DNA of 64,000 nt, from the NCBI RefSeq assembly GCF_001598235.1, contig NZ_BCYO01000001.1:473681-537680 (forward strand). The letters are read 5' to 3'. The notes beneath the pieces were generated by a model that was not told the origin of the DNA, made no database searches, and saw nothing but the letters and a program-made list of their open reading frames with translations. Numbering within the stretch: the stretch's first letter is position 1; each line of letters begins with the position of its first letter. A program made the position numbers and the translations under genes. This stretch comes from Polaromonas jejuensis NBRC 106434. GTDB taxonomy: Bacteria > Pseudomonadota > Gammaproteobacteria > Burkholderiales > Burkholderiaceae_C. This document shows positions 44,620 through 53,056 of this stretch, one piece after another.

Positions 44620-44874
44620 TCAAACCAGCAACGCATCCAGCGGGCTGGCCGTTCCACCTGCCGCCACCTTCAAAACATGGGTGTAGATCATGAGAGTGGA
44701 CACAACGGAATGCCCCGGTAGTTTCTGCACGGTGCGAATGTCGGTGCCTGATTGCAAGAGGTGAGTCGCAAAACCATGGCGCAAGGTGTGAACCGGGACC
44801 GGTTTAACAATTCCAGCCAATGGAGCCGCTTTTTTCAAGGCGCGCTGCCAGCAAGCAGCTGCCGAAGACGAGAT
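44620..44874 (-). pseudogene. Integron integrase (IntI), C-terminal remnant
   Basis: The last 80 or so codons match the C-terminus of integron tyrosine recombinases: [55 protein letters not shown] and TASPLDAL. Box II residues H-x-x-R, the later histidine and the nucleophilic tyrosine are present. Everything upstream (about three quarters of a normal 320-340 residue enzyme, including the first catalytic arginine) is missing, and the ridA gene begins there. KLPGH replaces the usual LLGH. It cannot be active and marks a decayed integron. Confidence 0.88.
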
Positions 44875-44893
44875 CGGCATCGGCCTTATGGCC

Positions 44894-45271
44894 TCACGGC
44901 CTATAGGCAATGACCTCGATCTCAATCTTGGTGGCGACCATGTTTTTCGCCTGTATTGTCGAGCGCGCCGGCTTATTTCCAGGGAAAAACTCGCTGTAAA
45001 CGCGATTGAATTCATCGAAGTCGCGTGCGTCATCGAGCCAGACCGTGGTCTTCACCACGTCCTCGAGCGTGCAACCGGCCAATGCAAGTGCGTGAGCGAC
45101 ATTTTTCATCGTCTGGCGCGTGTGAGCCTCCACCCCACCTGCGATGACGTCGCCGCTTTCGTCCCTGGCCACTTGGCCGGACACAAACACAAAGCCGCCG
45201 GCCTTCGTCGCCAGCGAGCGCGGCAGTGTTCGTGTACCCGCATTACTCTCTTCAAAGAACTCAATCGTCAT
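44894..45271 (-). CDS. RidA-family enamine/imine deaminase
   Basis: The 125-residue protein matches RidA/YjgF proteins with [33 protein letters not shown] and the active-site arginine in KPARSTIQA. RidA hydrolyses reactive enamines made by PLP enzymes. The ATG has AAAGG nine bases upstream. It lies directly between the integrase remnant and the attC-like sites and points the same way as intI, which is unusual for a cassette gene, so it may be either a reversed cassette or an unrelated insertion. Confidence 0.85.
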   Translation of the reverse strand: MTIEFFEESNAGTRTLPRSLATKAGGFVFVSGQVARDESGDVIAGGVEAHTRQTMKNVAHALALAGCTLEDVVKTTVWLDDARDFDEFNRVYSEFFPGNKPARSTIQAKNMVATKIEIEVIAYRP

Positions 45272-45542
45272 TTTCGGCACCTTTCGCGAAGAAGGACTCA
45301 TCGATTCTGTGCGACCGGGGCATTCACGTCCACCCATACCCACCTGACCGGCTGGGTCTGTCTTGCTGGGTCTGTCTTATATCCTGTTGCTCACCGCGTT
45401 CTATGTGGGCCGCATGTGCCACTGTGGTGGTCTCTGCCAGCATTTGCATACTGGTTGGGCCCCAAGTCTCATCGGCCTTCCAATTCTCGTGCACGCGCTC
45501 ATGCGCCATCCGCTTGTTCTTCAGTCTCGTGCGCAAAGTCCC

Positions 45543-45613
45543 GCCCAACAAAACGCTCCAGCCGACGGTCCTGCCGCCGCTTCGCGCCGTCGGGGCCGCG
45601 GCTGAGCTTGGGC
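45543..45613 (+). repeat. attC-like recombination site 1
   Basis: The 71-bp imperfect palindrome starts with GCCCAAC (fits the R'' consensus RYYYAAC) and ends with GCTTGGGC. Internal arms CAGCC/GGCTG and CCGACGG/CCGTCGG surround a GCCGCCGCTTCGCG centre. Order and wording follow the aadA-type attC family (AACAAAACGCTCCAGCCGAC compare AACAATTCGTTCAAGCCGAC). The right core has C in place of the first G of GTT, so it is probably degenerate. Confidence 0.65.
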
Positions 45614-45710
45614 GTAGACTGCAGTTGCGCCCGGGGCTTCAAAACCAGGCGGCCATTCAAGCCATGGGCAGCACAGAGAACGCAACCTTCATTTGCTGGA
45701 CGCGTGAAAA

Positions 45711-45774
45711 TGCCCTTTGACCCGGACCCGCTACGGCAGGCCTTCGCGGTCGGCTGAACTCAAACGTTCAGGGC
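45711..45774 (+). repeat. attC-like site 2, degenerate
   Basis: The right half, CTTCGCGGTCGGCTGAACTC then AAACGTTCAGGGC, closely follows the right half of aadA-type attC sites (TTCGCGGCGCGGCTTAACTC then AAGCGTTAGGC). The left half, GCCCTTTGACCCGGACCCGC, is only a partial complement. This looks like a second, more decayed cassette end. Confidence 0.5.
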
Positions 45775-45864
45775 GTGTGGGAACTACGAGCAACCGCAGG
45801 CAGTAACTCCCGGCATTGCTGCGGACGGCGGGCAGGCTAAAAAAGTCTTTTTGCGCCATTTCTG

Positions 45865-45924
45865 GAGCTCAAACTGACCTCCAGCCCAATCAATACGTGC
45901 GGAACGTGCTGCTAAATTTATAGC
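45865..45924. repeat. Right 60-bp repeat flanking the integron remnant
   Basis: It has GCTCAAA, CCTCCAGCCC, TCAATAC and ends GCTAAATTTATAGC, a shortened form of the palindrome. It is in direct orientation relative to the left copy at 44557-44616. Confidence 0.75.
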
Positions 45925-45940
45925 ATGCAAAAAACCACGC

Positions 45941-46555
45941 CTAGTCTTCCGGCTCGGTTTTACGCGGCGGTTTGGGCCTGGGCGGCTGGCTGGTGTGAAT
46001 CATCATCGTGGCCTTGTCCATCTCGCCCCTGAGCAGCTCGGGCACGGCCTTGAGGCAGCGTGCAATGCCGTCTTCAATGGCCACGCGGTGTTCTTGCGAG
46101 GGCTTCTTCAGCACCCAACTGACCACCTCGGACTTCACGCCCGGGTGGCCCACGCCTATGCGCAGGCGCCAGTAGTCGGGCGTGCCCAGCTGGGCATGGA
46201 TGTCACGCAGGCCGTTATGCCCGGCATGGCTGCCGCCCAGCTTGAGCTTGACCTGACCCGGGACAATGTCCATCTCGTCATGCGCGACCAGCACTTCGGC
46301 CGCCGAAATCTTGAAAAACCGGGCCAGCGCGGCCACCGATTTGCCGGACAGGTTCATGTAGGTGAGGGGCTTGAGCAGCCAGACGGTTTGCCCGTTCACG
46401 GTGGCGCGGGCGACCTGGCCGTGGTAGCTTTTGTCGAAGCTCAGTGGCGCCTTCAATTCGCGTGACAGCGCGTCAATCCACCAGAAGCCGGCGTTGTGGC
46501 GCGTGGCTTCGTACTCGGGGCCGGGGTTGCCCAGGCCAACAAACAGTTTGATCAT
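45941..46555 (-). CDS. pth: Peptidyl-tRNA hydrolase
   Basis: The 204-residue enzyme begins [20 protein letters not shown] with the catalytic histidine in RHNAGF, and has [19 protein letters not shown] and [13 protein letters not shown]. It recycles peptidyl-tRNA released from stalled ribosomes. The C-terminal 20 residues are rich in proline, arginine and lysine. It follows rplY on the same strand, but a strong hairpin terminator lies between, so it may have its own promoter or depend on read-through. Confidence 0.96.
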   Translation of the reverse strand: MIKLFVGLGNPGPEYEATRHNAGFWWIDALSRELKAPLSFDKSYHGQVARATVNGQTVWLLKPLTYMNLSGKSVAALARFFKISAAEVLVAHDEMDIVPGQVKLKLGGSHAGHNGLRDIHAQLGTPDYWRLRIGVGHPGVKSEVVSWVLKKPSQEHRVAIEDGIARCLKAVPELLRGEMDKATMMIHTSQPPRPKPPRKTEPED

Positions 46556-46629
46556 GTGTGGCGATGAAAAAGGAGGGGCAGCTTGTGCGTGTCGCCCGTG
46601 CTGTGATTATCGGCGCAGCCGGGCCCCAA

Positions 46630-46667
46630 GAAAAACGGCCCCTGTCCTCGGGCGAGGACAGGGGCCG
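46630..46667 (-). terminator. Terminator between rplY and pth
   Basis: A perfect 14-base stem CGGCCCCTGTCCTC/GAGGACAGGGGCCG with a four-base loop is followed on the minus strand by TTTTTC. It ends or attenuates the rplY transcript. Confidence 0.93.
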
Positions 46668-46701
46668 CAGACCGGTTCAGGTCACTGCCGAAGGCGGCAG
46701 A

Positions 46702-47334
46702 TTATTTCTTGCCCTTGCCTTTGCCCTTGGCATCGGCGGGTGCGGCTGCAGCGACGGGGGCTGCAACGACTTCTTCCTCGATGGCCGCCACGGTGACGAG
46801 CACGGGGTTTTCCTGGCCTTTGACCACGAACTTCACGCCCTTTGGCAGCGTGATGTCCTTGACGTGCAGCGAGACGCCCTTTTTCAGGCCGCTCAAATCA
46901 ACGGCGATGAATTCAGGAATGTCGGCAGGGAAGCAGGACACGGTCAGCTCGGTCACCACATGGTTGACCAGGCAGTTTTCCGTCTTGACGGCCGGGGATT
47001 CTTCTTCGCCGCTGTAGTGCACGGGCACTTTCACGGTCATGCGGGTCTTGGCTTCAACGCGCTGGAAGTCGATGTGCAGGATCTGTTGCTTGTAAGGGTG
47101 CATTTGCAGATCGCGCAGCAAAACCTTGTGGGTCTTGCCAGCCAGTTCCATCTCCAGGATGGAAGCGTGGAAGGCTTCTTTCTTGATGGCGTGCCACAGC
47201 GCGTTGTGATCGATTTCGATCAGCAAGGGCTCGGCAGTGCCGCCATAAACGATACCGGGCGTGCGGCCCGTGATGCGGAGACGGCGGCTCGCACCCGTGC
47301 CCTGCTTGGCGCGCTCAAAAGCGACGAAGTTCAT
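46702..47334 (-). CDS. rplY: 50S ribosomal protein L25, long CTC form
   Basis: The 210-residue protein has an N-terminal 5S rRNA-binding L25 domain ([20 protein letters not shown]) and a C-terminal TL5/CTC domain, as in the general stress protein CTC. It ends in a lysine/glycine-rich tail [13 protein letters not shown] with TGGAG seven bases upstream was preferred over a TTG. It sits between prs and pth, the usual order. Confidence 0.95.
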   Translation of the reverse strand: MNFVAFERAKQGTGASRRLRITGRTPGIVYGGTAEPLLIEIDHNALWHAIKKEAFHASILEMELAGKTHKVLLRDLQMHPYKQQILHIDFQRVEAKTRMTVKVPVHYSGEEESPAVKTENCLVNHVVTELTVSCFPADIPEFIAVDLSGLKKGVSLHVKDITLPKGVKFVVKGQENPVLVTVAAIEEEVVAAPVAAAAPADAKGKGKGKK

Positions 47335-47425
47335 AATTTTCTCCAAAAGAGGTGTTCCGCGACCAGTTCACCCCGACATTAAAAGGCTGCTCAGGCTCTT
47401 CAGAGCCGGCAGCCACCTTTTGACT

Positions 47426-48403
47426 TCAAATCAGGGCCTGTTGGTCCTGGTCCGAAAACAAACTCATGACCGACTCTCCCTTGGCGATGCGCTGTATGGT
47501 TTCAGCGATCAGCGGTGCCACGGAGAGCTGGCGAATCTTTTTGCAGCCCTGCGCGCTCACGTTCAGCGGAATGGTGTTGGTCACCACCACTTCGTCGAGG
47601 GCGCTGGCCTGAATGCGCTCAATCGCCGGGCCCGAGAAAATCGGGTGCGTGCAGTAGGCGTAAACCTTTTTGGCGCCGCGCTCCTTGAGCACCTCGGCAG
47701 CCTTGACCAGCGTGCCGGCCGTGTCGATCATGTCGTCCATGACCACGCAGTTGCGGCCTTCGATGTCGCCGATCACATGCATCACTTCCGAGACGTTGGC
47801 CTTGGGGCGGCGCTTGTCGATGATGGCCATGTCGCAGCCCAGCTGCTTGGCCAGGGCACGGGCACGCACCACGCCGCCCACGTCGGGCGAGACAACCATC
47901 AGGTCGGAATAGTTCTTCTGGCGCAAGTCACCCAGCAGCACCGGGGAGGCGTAAATATTGTCGACCGGGATGTCAAAGAAACCCTGGATCTGGTCGGCGT
48001 GCAAGTCCATGGTCAGCACGCGCGACACGCCGACTGCCTGCAGCATGTTGGCCACCACCTTGGCGGTGATGGGCACGCGTGCCGAGCGCGGGCGGCGGTC
48101 CTGGCGGGCATAGCCGAAATAGGGGATCACGGCGGCGATCTCATCGGCCGATGCGCGCTTGAGCGCGTCGACCATGATGAGCAGTTCCATCAGGTTTTCG
48201 TTGGTGGGCGCGCAGGTGGACTGCACGACAAACACATCACGCGCCCGGACGTTTTGCTGGATTTCGACGGTGACCTCGCCGTCTGAAAAGCGGCCCACGT
48301 GGGCGGCACCCACGGAAATGTTCAGGTGTTGGGCAATTTCTGCGGCCATGCTCGGATTGGCATTGCCGGTGAAAACCATGAAGTCGGGGTGGTGCGTTTG
48401 CAT
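47426..48403 (-). CDS. prs: Ribose-phosphate pyrophosphokinase
   Basis: The 325-residue enzyme has [14 protein letters not shown] near the start, [14 protein letters not shown], the metal and PRPP motifs [25 protein letters not shown] and [14 protein letters not shown]. It makes PRPP from ribose 5-phosphate and ATP for nucleotide, histidine and tryptophan synthesis. The long upstream frame runs into the terminator and tRNA-Gln and is discarded; ATG at 48403 fits the family start. Confidence 0.96.
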   Translation of the reverse strand: MQTHHPDFMVFTGNANPSMAAEIAQHLNISVGAAHVGRFSDGEVTVEIQQNVRARDVFVVQSTCAPTNENLMELLIMVDALKRASADEIAAVIPYFGYARQDRRPRSARVPITAKVVANMLQAVGVSRVLTMDLHADQIQGFFDIPVDNIYASPVLLGDLRQKNYSDLMVVSPDVGGVVRARALAKQLGCDMAIIDKRRPKANVSEVMHVIGDIEGRNCVVMDDMIDTAGTLVKAAEVLKERGAKKVYAYCTHPIFSGPAIERIQASALDEVVVTNTIPLNVSAQGCKKIRQLSVAPLIAETIQRIAKGESVMSLFSDQDQQALI

Positions 48404-48522
48404 GTGGGGCCCAGCTGTATCGGGATTGAACGTGGCTGAAATTTTTATCGAGGCAAAAATACGCACGGGAAAACACGTTGCAACAGGGACTTGGCAGTGA
48501 GTGCCGGTTGCCGGTGCTTCCA

Positions 48523-48553
48523 AAATACGCAGACCCGCCACTCTGCGGGTCTG
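48523..48553 (-). terminator. Terminator after tRNA-Gln
   Basis: A nine-base perfect stem CAGACCCGC/GCGGGTCTG with a six-base loop is followed on the minus strand by CGTATTTTGG. It could separate tRNA-Gln from prs. Confidence 0.65.
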
Positions 48554-48624
48554 AAGGACCCGCGGATACACATCACGCGGGCCGGGAGTCAACTCAGACC
48601 CGCTCCGGGCGGATCTGAAAAATT

Positions 48625-48701
48625 TGGCAGGGGTGGAAGGATTCGAACCTGCGAATGCCGGAATCAAAATCCGGTGCCTTAACCAGCTTGGCGACACCCC
48701 T
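48625..48701 (-). tRNA. tRNA-Gln (UUG anticodon)
   Basis: The 77-base sequence folds with acceptor stem AGGGGTG/CACCCCT, an anticodon stem CCGGA/TCCGG around TTTTGAT (anticodon TTG), a GTTCGAATC T-loop and an encoded 3' CCA. It lies between ispE and prs on the same strand, as in many betaproteobacteria. Confidence 0.95.
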
Positions 48702-48776
48702 ACACAGGACAATTGTTGTTGCCAACAACCGACCTATTAATCGTCGCTTGAAAACACAATCTCAAGAGCGGCTATT

Positions 48777-49700
48777 TTACCAAGCTGCCAGAGGGTGCGC
48801 CTCCAAAGTACTGCATTTTTTTATCTTCCAGTCATCGGGCAGGCCCGACAATTCAGACAGATCAATGTCATGCAGCAATTGCGCAAATACAGCACTTCCC
48901 GAACCGGTCATTCGCCCATCGAGATGCTGCGCTTTCAGCCAATCGAGAGATTGGCCAATCTGCGGACACATCGCCTGTGCAACCGGCTGCAAGTCGTTAT
49001 GGCCAAATTTGAAAACCTGGTCATCTGCATGTGCAGCAAAGCCTAGCATTGTAGCAGTTTCTGTATCGCGTTTTAGCGATGGCGCGCTGAAAATACTTTG
49101 CGTGGGGACTCCGGCGGCTGGTTTGAGCACCAGAAAGCGGGCGCAAGGCAGTGTGATGGGGCTTATTTTCTCGCCTATGCCTTCGACCCAGGCATGGCCG
49201 CCCGAGAGGAAAAAAGGCACGTCGGCGCCCAGTGAAAGCGCTAGCGTGCGCAGTTTGTCGGCGGGCAGTCGCACGCCCCAGAGGCGTTGCAGCGCCAGCA
49301 GGCAGCTCGCGGCATCGGACGAGCCGCCGCCCATTCCGGCCTGCGAGGGAATGCGCTTTTCAAGGCTGATGTGCACGCCCAGGGGCGTTGCGCAGGCTGC
49401 CTGCAGGGCCTTGGCGGCGCGAACGGCCAAATCTTCCGCCGGCAGCGCTTCAGGCGGGGTGCCGGCCGGGTGCTCCGGGTCGCCGAGGTCGGTGCGGCTG
49501 ATGTGCCCGTCGGTGCGCAGCTCGAAGTGCAAGGTGTCGCACCAGTCGATCAGCATGAACACCGACTGCAGCAAATGGTAGCCGTCGGGCCTGCGCCCGG
49601 TGATGTGCAGGAACAGGTTGAGCTTGGCCGGCGCGGGGACGTCGTAAAGGGCCTTGAGGGGCCGCTGGGCGCGCGAAGGTGGAGCGGTGCGTGTCGTCAC
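48777..49700 (-). CDS. ispE: 4-diphosphocytidyl-2-C-methyl-D-erythritol kinase
   Basis: The 307-residue GHMP kinase has APAKLNLFLHITGRRPDGYH near residue 24, the ATP loop PSQAGMGGGSSDAASCLLAL and a C-terminal MTGSGSAVFA. It phosphorylates an intermediate of the methylerythritol phosphate isoprenoid pathway. The start is a GTG at 49700 with a weak ribosome-binding site; a start closer to ALYDVPAPAK cannot be excluded. It follows lolB by 68 bases and precedes tRNA-Gln. Confidence 0.94.
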   Translation of the reverse strand: MTTRTAPPSRAQRPLKALYDVPAPAKLNLFLHITGRRPDGYHLLQSVFMLIDWCDTLHFELRTDGHISRTDLGDPEHPAGTPPEALPAEDLAVRAAKALQAACATPLGVHISLEKRIPSQAGMGGGSSDAASCLLALQRLWGVRLPADKLRTLALSLGADVPFFLSGGHAWVEGIGEKISPITLPCARFLVLKPAAGVPTQSIFSAPSLKRDTETATMLGFAAHADDQVFKFGHNDLQPVAQAMCPQIGQSLDWLKAQHLDGRMTGSGSAVFAQLLHDIDLSELSGLPDDWKIKKCSTLEAHPLAAW

Positions 49701-49768
49701 GTGGGGATGATCCGGGAAACAGCGCGGTCGTGCGATGCCGCGCAGAGTTGATTCACTGCTTGATTCAC

Positions 49769-50281
49769 TTATTGATCCAGCACGACGCGCAGGTCAGCCT
49801 GCGGCGTGGGCTGGATTCGTTTGGCTGAAATGCGGCCTTCGCCGCGCCGGGACAGATCGGCCGACCAGCCGCTGACGCTGGCGTTGTCGCCCTGCAGCCA
49901 GGCAAACAGCGCGTTCAGCGGCAAGGCTGCGCCCGTGGCTTGCGCCATCAGTTCGTCGATGGAGGCAAAGCGCTGGATTTTCTGGCTGCCAGAGTCCAGT
50001 TCCGCTTCGCCGGGCGACCAGCGCAGCACGCTGAGCACATTCCCCAGGGGGCTGATCAGGGTCAGTTCACCGCGCTCGGGCTTTCCCTTGAGCTCAAAGC
50101 TGGCTGAAAACGACTGCGCGGGCTCGCTCTGGACCTGCAGGCTGAGGCGCCCTGTCCAGAATTCATTTTTCAAGTCATTTGTGCTTGTAGCCCTTGGTGG
50201 AACTGCGCAGCCAGCTATTAAAAGAGTAGCAAGAAGAGTTCCGCAAATGAGTGCGGAACGCAGGCGGCTGGTGAGGCGCAA
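49769..50281 (-). CDS. lolB: Outer-membrane lipoprotein insertion protein LolB
   Basis: The 170-residue lipoprotein has a signal peptide with lipobox LIAGC around residue 25, then WTGRLSLQVQSEPAQSFSAS and ELTLISPLGNVLSVLRWS, the LolB pattern. It receives lipoproteins from LolA and inserts them into the outer membrane. The start is a TTG with AGGA eight bases upstream. A GCTAT-type repeat copy lies inside the signal peptide codons (A-T-L-L-I-A). It follows the TPR gene by 15 bases. Confidence 0.9.
   Translation of the reverse strand: MRLTSRLRSALICGTLLATLLIAGCAVPPRATSTNDLKNEFWTGRLSLQVQSEPAQSFSASFELKGKPERGELTLISPLGNVLSVLRWSPGEAELDSGSQKIQRFASIDELMAQATGAALPLNALFAWLQGDNASVSGWSADLSRRGEGRISAKRIQPTPQADLRVVLDQ
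50214..50230. repeat. GCTAT-N7-GTAGC copy inside lolB signal peptide
   Basis: One arm mismatch. On the coding strand it is GCT ACT CTT TTA ATA GC, encoding the hydrophobic core just before the lipobox cysteine. The GCGCAGTTCCACCAAGGGCT sequence after it matches the extended element. Confidence 0.8.
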
Positions 50282-50296
50282 GGGACGGGTCCTGAC

Positions 50297-52069
50297 TTAG
50301 AGCTTCACGTGCAGGCGTTTGAGCGTCTCTAGCAGCGTTTCATTGTCCGGGTTGATCAGCCGGCCTTCCTTCCAGATGGCCATGGCGCGGTCACGCTGCC
50401 CCATGCTCCAGAGCACTTCGCCGAAATGCGCCGCGATTTCGGCATCGGGTTTGGCCTTGTAGGCGGCCTCAAAAATCCGCACGGCCTCGGCGTGGCGACC
50501 CATGCGAAATTCGACCCAGCCCAGGCTGTCCTTGATGAAGGGATCCGCCGGCGCATATTCCAGCGCTTTCTGGATCAGCGCGCGTGCTTCCGCCAGGCGG
50601 ATGTTGCGTTCTGCCAGCGAATAGCCCAGGGCGTTATAGGCCTGGTGGTAGTCGGGCTTGAGCTTGATGATCCGGCGCAGCAGCTGTTCCATCTCGTCCA
50701 GCGAATTGAGCTTTTCGGCGAGCATGGCCTGGTCGTAGAGCAGGTCCGTGTCCTCGGGGGCTTTGGCCAGGGCCTGCTTCAGCACATCATGGGCCAGGCG
50801 GTATTGCTTGAAATCGCGCAGCAGGCCGACTTCGGCATTGAGTTTCAGCCGGGCATCGTCCGGGCTGCGTTCAGGCAGCTGGCGGATCAGCTGGCGGCCG
50901 GCTTCCAGCTTGCCCTGGCTTGCCAGGATGGAGGCGCGCCGGGCTTGCGCCTGGGCCAGCTCCGAGGAGTTCTCAATCTTGTTCAGCCAGCTTTCGGCCG
51001 CCGCGTAGTCCTTGCGTTTTTCGGCCACTTGCGACAGGGAGAGGTAAGCCTGGGCCAGGCCGCGGCTGATCTCGGGCTGCGGTGCCTGCTGCCGGGCCAG
51101 CGCAACAAAGCGCTCCAGCGAGGCCTGTGCCTGTGCCAGCTGGTTGTCCTGCAGCTGCAAGGAGCCCAGAACCAGCCAGCCTTCCGGGAAGTCGGGTCTT
51201 TCGCTGGTCACGATCTGCAACTGGGCGATGGCTTCCGCATAGCGCTGCGCATCCAGCAGGGCGCGTGCATAGGCCATGCGGATTTCCGGCAGGGCTTTGG
51301 CATGGCCCTCGAGGTATTTCTGGACCAGGCCTTCGGCTTCAGGCAGTTTGGGGTCCATCAGCTCCAGGGCGATCACCGCCGGGCCCTCCGAGCGGGCATC
51401 CACGGCCTGGCCGCGTTTGGCCGCATCCAGTGCGCCAGGCGCGTCGCCTGCGGCCAGTCGCATCTGTCCCACGGTGGTCCAGGCGGCGCTGGCGGTTGCC
51501 GGATGGCTCAGGTAATTGGCCAGTGCCTTTTCGACCACGGTGCTGGCCAGTGTTTTGTCACTGGCCCGGGCATAGGCGCGCGGCACCGCTGCCAGCACCT
51601 GCGGGCGCTCGGGCTGCGGCGCCAGTTCAATTTCGGTTTTCAGGGGTTCGGCCGTGTCGGCGATGCGGTTCAGCGCAATCAGGATTTGCAGCACATAGCG
51701 ATTGGCTTCGCGCGAGGCGGGTTGCGCCTGTTTCCAGGCGCGGGCCGACTGCAGTGCGGCGTCGCCGGAGCGCGACTGCAGCGCGATCTCGGTGGCCCGC
51801 TTGTAAAGCAGGGCGTCGTTGGTCTTTCGGGCGGCATCCAGCATCAGCGCGAAGCTCGCGGCAGGCTCGTCCTCCTGCAGGGTGATTTCGCCCACCAGCA
51901 GCTGGTAAAACAGCGCGCTGTCGAGCAGCGAGGACGGCGCTGCGTCCTGTGCGGCCCTGGCTTCGGCCAGCCCTGACGGCACGGCTGGCTCGGATGCCTC
52001 GGTTTGGGCCATAACCAGGGGCGCGGCGAGCCACAGACAGCCAAAGGCAAGGCCAAGTATTTTCTTCAT
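50297..52069 (-). CDS. TPR protein, periplasmic
   Basis: The 590-residue protein has a signal peptide ([20 protein letters not shown]) followed by many tetratricopeptide-like helix pairs, for example [19 protein letters not shown] and [20 protein letters not shown] near the C-terminus. TPR proteins scaffold protein interactions. It precedes lolB and ispE and is probably co-transcribed, so a role in outer-membrane lipoprotein handling is possible but not shown. The frame extends far upstream antisense to mutM; that extension is rejected because the signal peptide ATG at 52069 is clear. Confidence 0.88.
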   Translation of the reverse strand: MKKILGLAFGCLWLAAPLVMAQTEASEPAVPSGLAEARAAQDAAPSSLLDSALFYQLLVGEITLQEDEPAASFALMLDAARKTNDALLYKRATEIALQSRSGDAALQSARAWKQAQPASREANRYVLQILIALNRIADTAEPLKTEIELAPQPERPQVLAAVPRAYARASDKTLASTVVEKALANYLSHPATASAAWTTVGQMRLAAGDAPGALDAAKRGQAVDARSEGPAVIALELMDPKLPEAEGLVQKYLEGHAKALPEIRMAYARALLDAQRYAEAIAQLQIVTSERPDFPEGWLVLGSLQLQDNQLAQAQASLERFVALARQQAPQPEISRGLAQAYLSLSQVAEKRKDYAAAESWLNKIENSSELAQAQARRASILASQGKLEAGRQLIRQLPERSPDDARLKLNAEVGLLRDFKQYRLAHDVLKQALAKAPEDTDLLYDQAMLAEKLNSLDEMEQLLRRIIKLKPDYHQAYNALGYSLAERNIRLAEARALIQKALEYAPADPFIKDSLGWVEFRMGRHAEAVRIFEAAYKAKPDAEIAAHFGEVLWSMGQRDRAMAIWKEGRLINPDNETLLETLKRLHVKL

Positions 52070-52165
52070 CAGGCCATGATAATTGAAGCTTACCTGCCAC
52101 GTTTCCCACCTTGCCCCCAGGGTCTGTCCTCGCGCTGCGGTTTCTGCGCCTCTTTTTGTGAGCCT

Positions 52166-52981
52166 ATGCCTGAGTTGCCCGAAGTTGAAGTTACCCGCCT
52201 GAGCTTTGCCAACCGCATTGCCGGCGCCCGCATCGAGGCCGTGCTCATGGGGAAACCCCTGCGCTGGCCGCTGGGTTGCAGCCCGCAGCAGCTCGTTGGC
52301 CAGAGCGTGCTGGCCGTGCGCCGCCGCGGCAAATACCTTCTGCTTGATTTGAGCGACGGTTTGCTGCTGATTCACCTGGGCATGTCGGGCAGCGTGAGTT
52401 TCGCCACCGGCTTGCCCGGGGCGGGCAAGCATGACCACTTCGAAATGGTGACCAGCCTGGGCACCTTGCGCCTGCACGACCCGCGCCGGTTTGGGGCGGT
52501 GGTGTACGCCAGCGGTGAAAGTGACGCGGTTGCGCAGAAATTGCTGGGCCGGCTGGGCGTCGAGCCTCTCAGCGAGGCGTTTGACGCGGCGGCTTTCCAT
52601 CAGGCGCTCAAGCTCAGGAAGACGCCCATCAAACAGGTCTTGCTGGGCGGCGAGGCGGTGGTGGGCGTGGGCAATATTTATGCGTCCGAGGTGCTGTTTC
52701 TGGCCGGCATCCGCCCCACCACGAAGGCGTTCCGCATCAGCAAACCACGCGCCGCGCTGCTGCATCGCGCCATTCAGCAGGTACTGGCACAGGCCGTTAC
52801 AAAAGGGGGCAGCACGCTGCGCGACTTTTCCAATGCCCATGGAGAGGCGGGGCATTTTCAGCTGGACGCCATGGTCTATGACCGCGCGGGCCTGCCGTGC
52901 AGGGTGTGTGCCGCACCGATCAAAAGCATACGGCAGGGCCAGCGCTCGACTTTTTACTGCGTCAGCTGCCAGAAACCCTGA
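52166..52981 (+). CDS. mutM: Formamidopyrimidine-DNA glycosylase
   Basis: The 271-residue enzyme starts with the catalytic [11 protein letters not shown] (P2 and E3), has [11 protein letters not shown] with the conserved lysine, HLGMSGS, the helix-two-turn-helix [13 protein letters not shown] and a C-terminal zinc finger with two CxxC pairs (CRVC and CVSC). It removes 8-oxoguanine opposite C. With mutY downstream it forms a GO repair pair around the dynamin-like gene. Confidence 0.97.
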   Translation: MPELPEVEVTRLSFANRIAGARIEAVLMGKPLRWPLGCSPQQLVGQSVLAVRRRGKYLLLDLSDGLLLIHLGMSGSVSFATGLPGAGKHDHFEMVTSLGTLRLHDPRRFGAVVYASGESDAVAQKLLGRLGVEPLSEAFDAAAFHQALKLRKTPIKQVLLGGEAVVGVGNIYASEVLFLAGIRPTTKAFRISKPRAALLHRAIQQVLAQAVTKGGSTLRDFSNAHGEAGHFQLDAMVYDRAGLPCRVCAAPIKSIRQGQRSTFYCVSCQKP

Positions 52982-53056
52982 GTCTGTCGTCTTGCCATCG
53001 GTGCTGGCGCCGGAGTGGCGATGCTATATTGACCGTCAACACTTCTATGGCTGACC

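Larger units (their letters stand above)
45272..45864. other. Cassette-like DNA without a recognisable gene
   Basis: Several open frames cross this stretch but none has a recognised family or convincing start. A plus-strand frame from about 45363 has two hydrophobic segments (GLSYILLLTAFYVG and LIGLPILVHALM) and runs into the first attC-like site, which is how cassette genes often end. Its start would be a TTG, so it is not called as a gene. Two attC-like palindromes lie within. Confidence 0.5.

Noticed and set aside
45324..45551. Minus-strand open frame of 75 codons in the cassette-like DNA
   Set aside because: No start signal or family resemblance, and it runs against the expected cassette direction. 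Left as unassigned sequence.
44888..45757. Long plus-strand open frame across ridA and the attC-like sites
   Set aside because: It is antisense to the well-supported ridA gene over its first part and has no recognisable protein features afterwards; composition looks like an open antisense frame.
52070..52855. Upstream extension of the TPR gene to over 850 codons
   Set aside because: The extension is antisense to mutM, whose catalytic and zinc-finger residues are intact, and a clear signal peptide starts at 52069.
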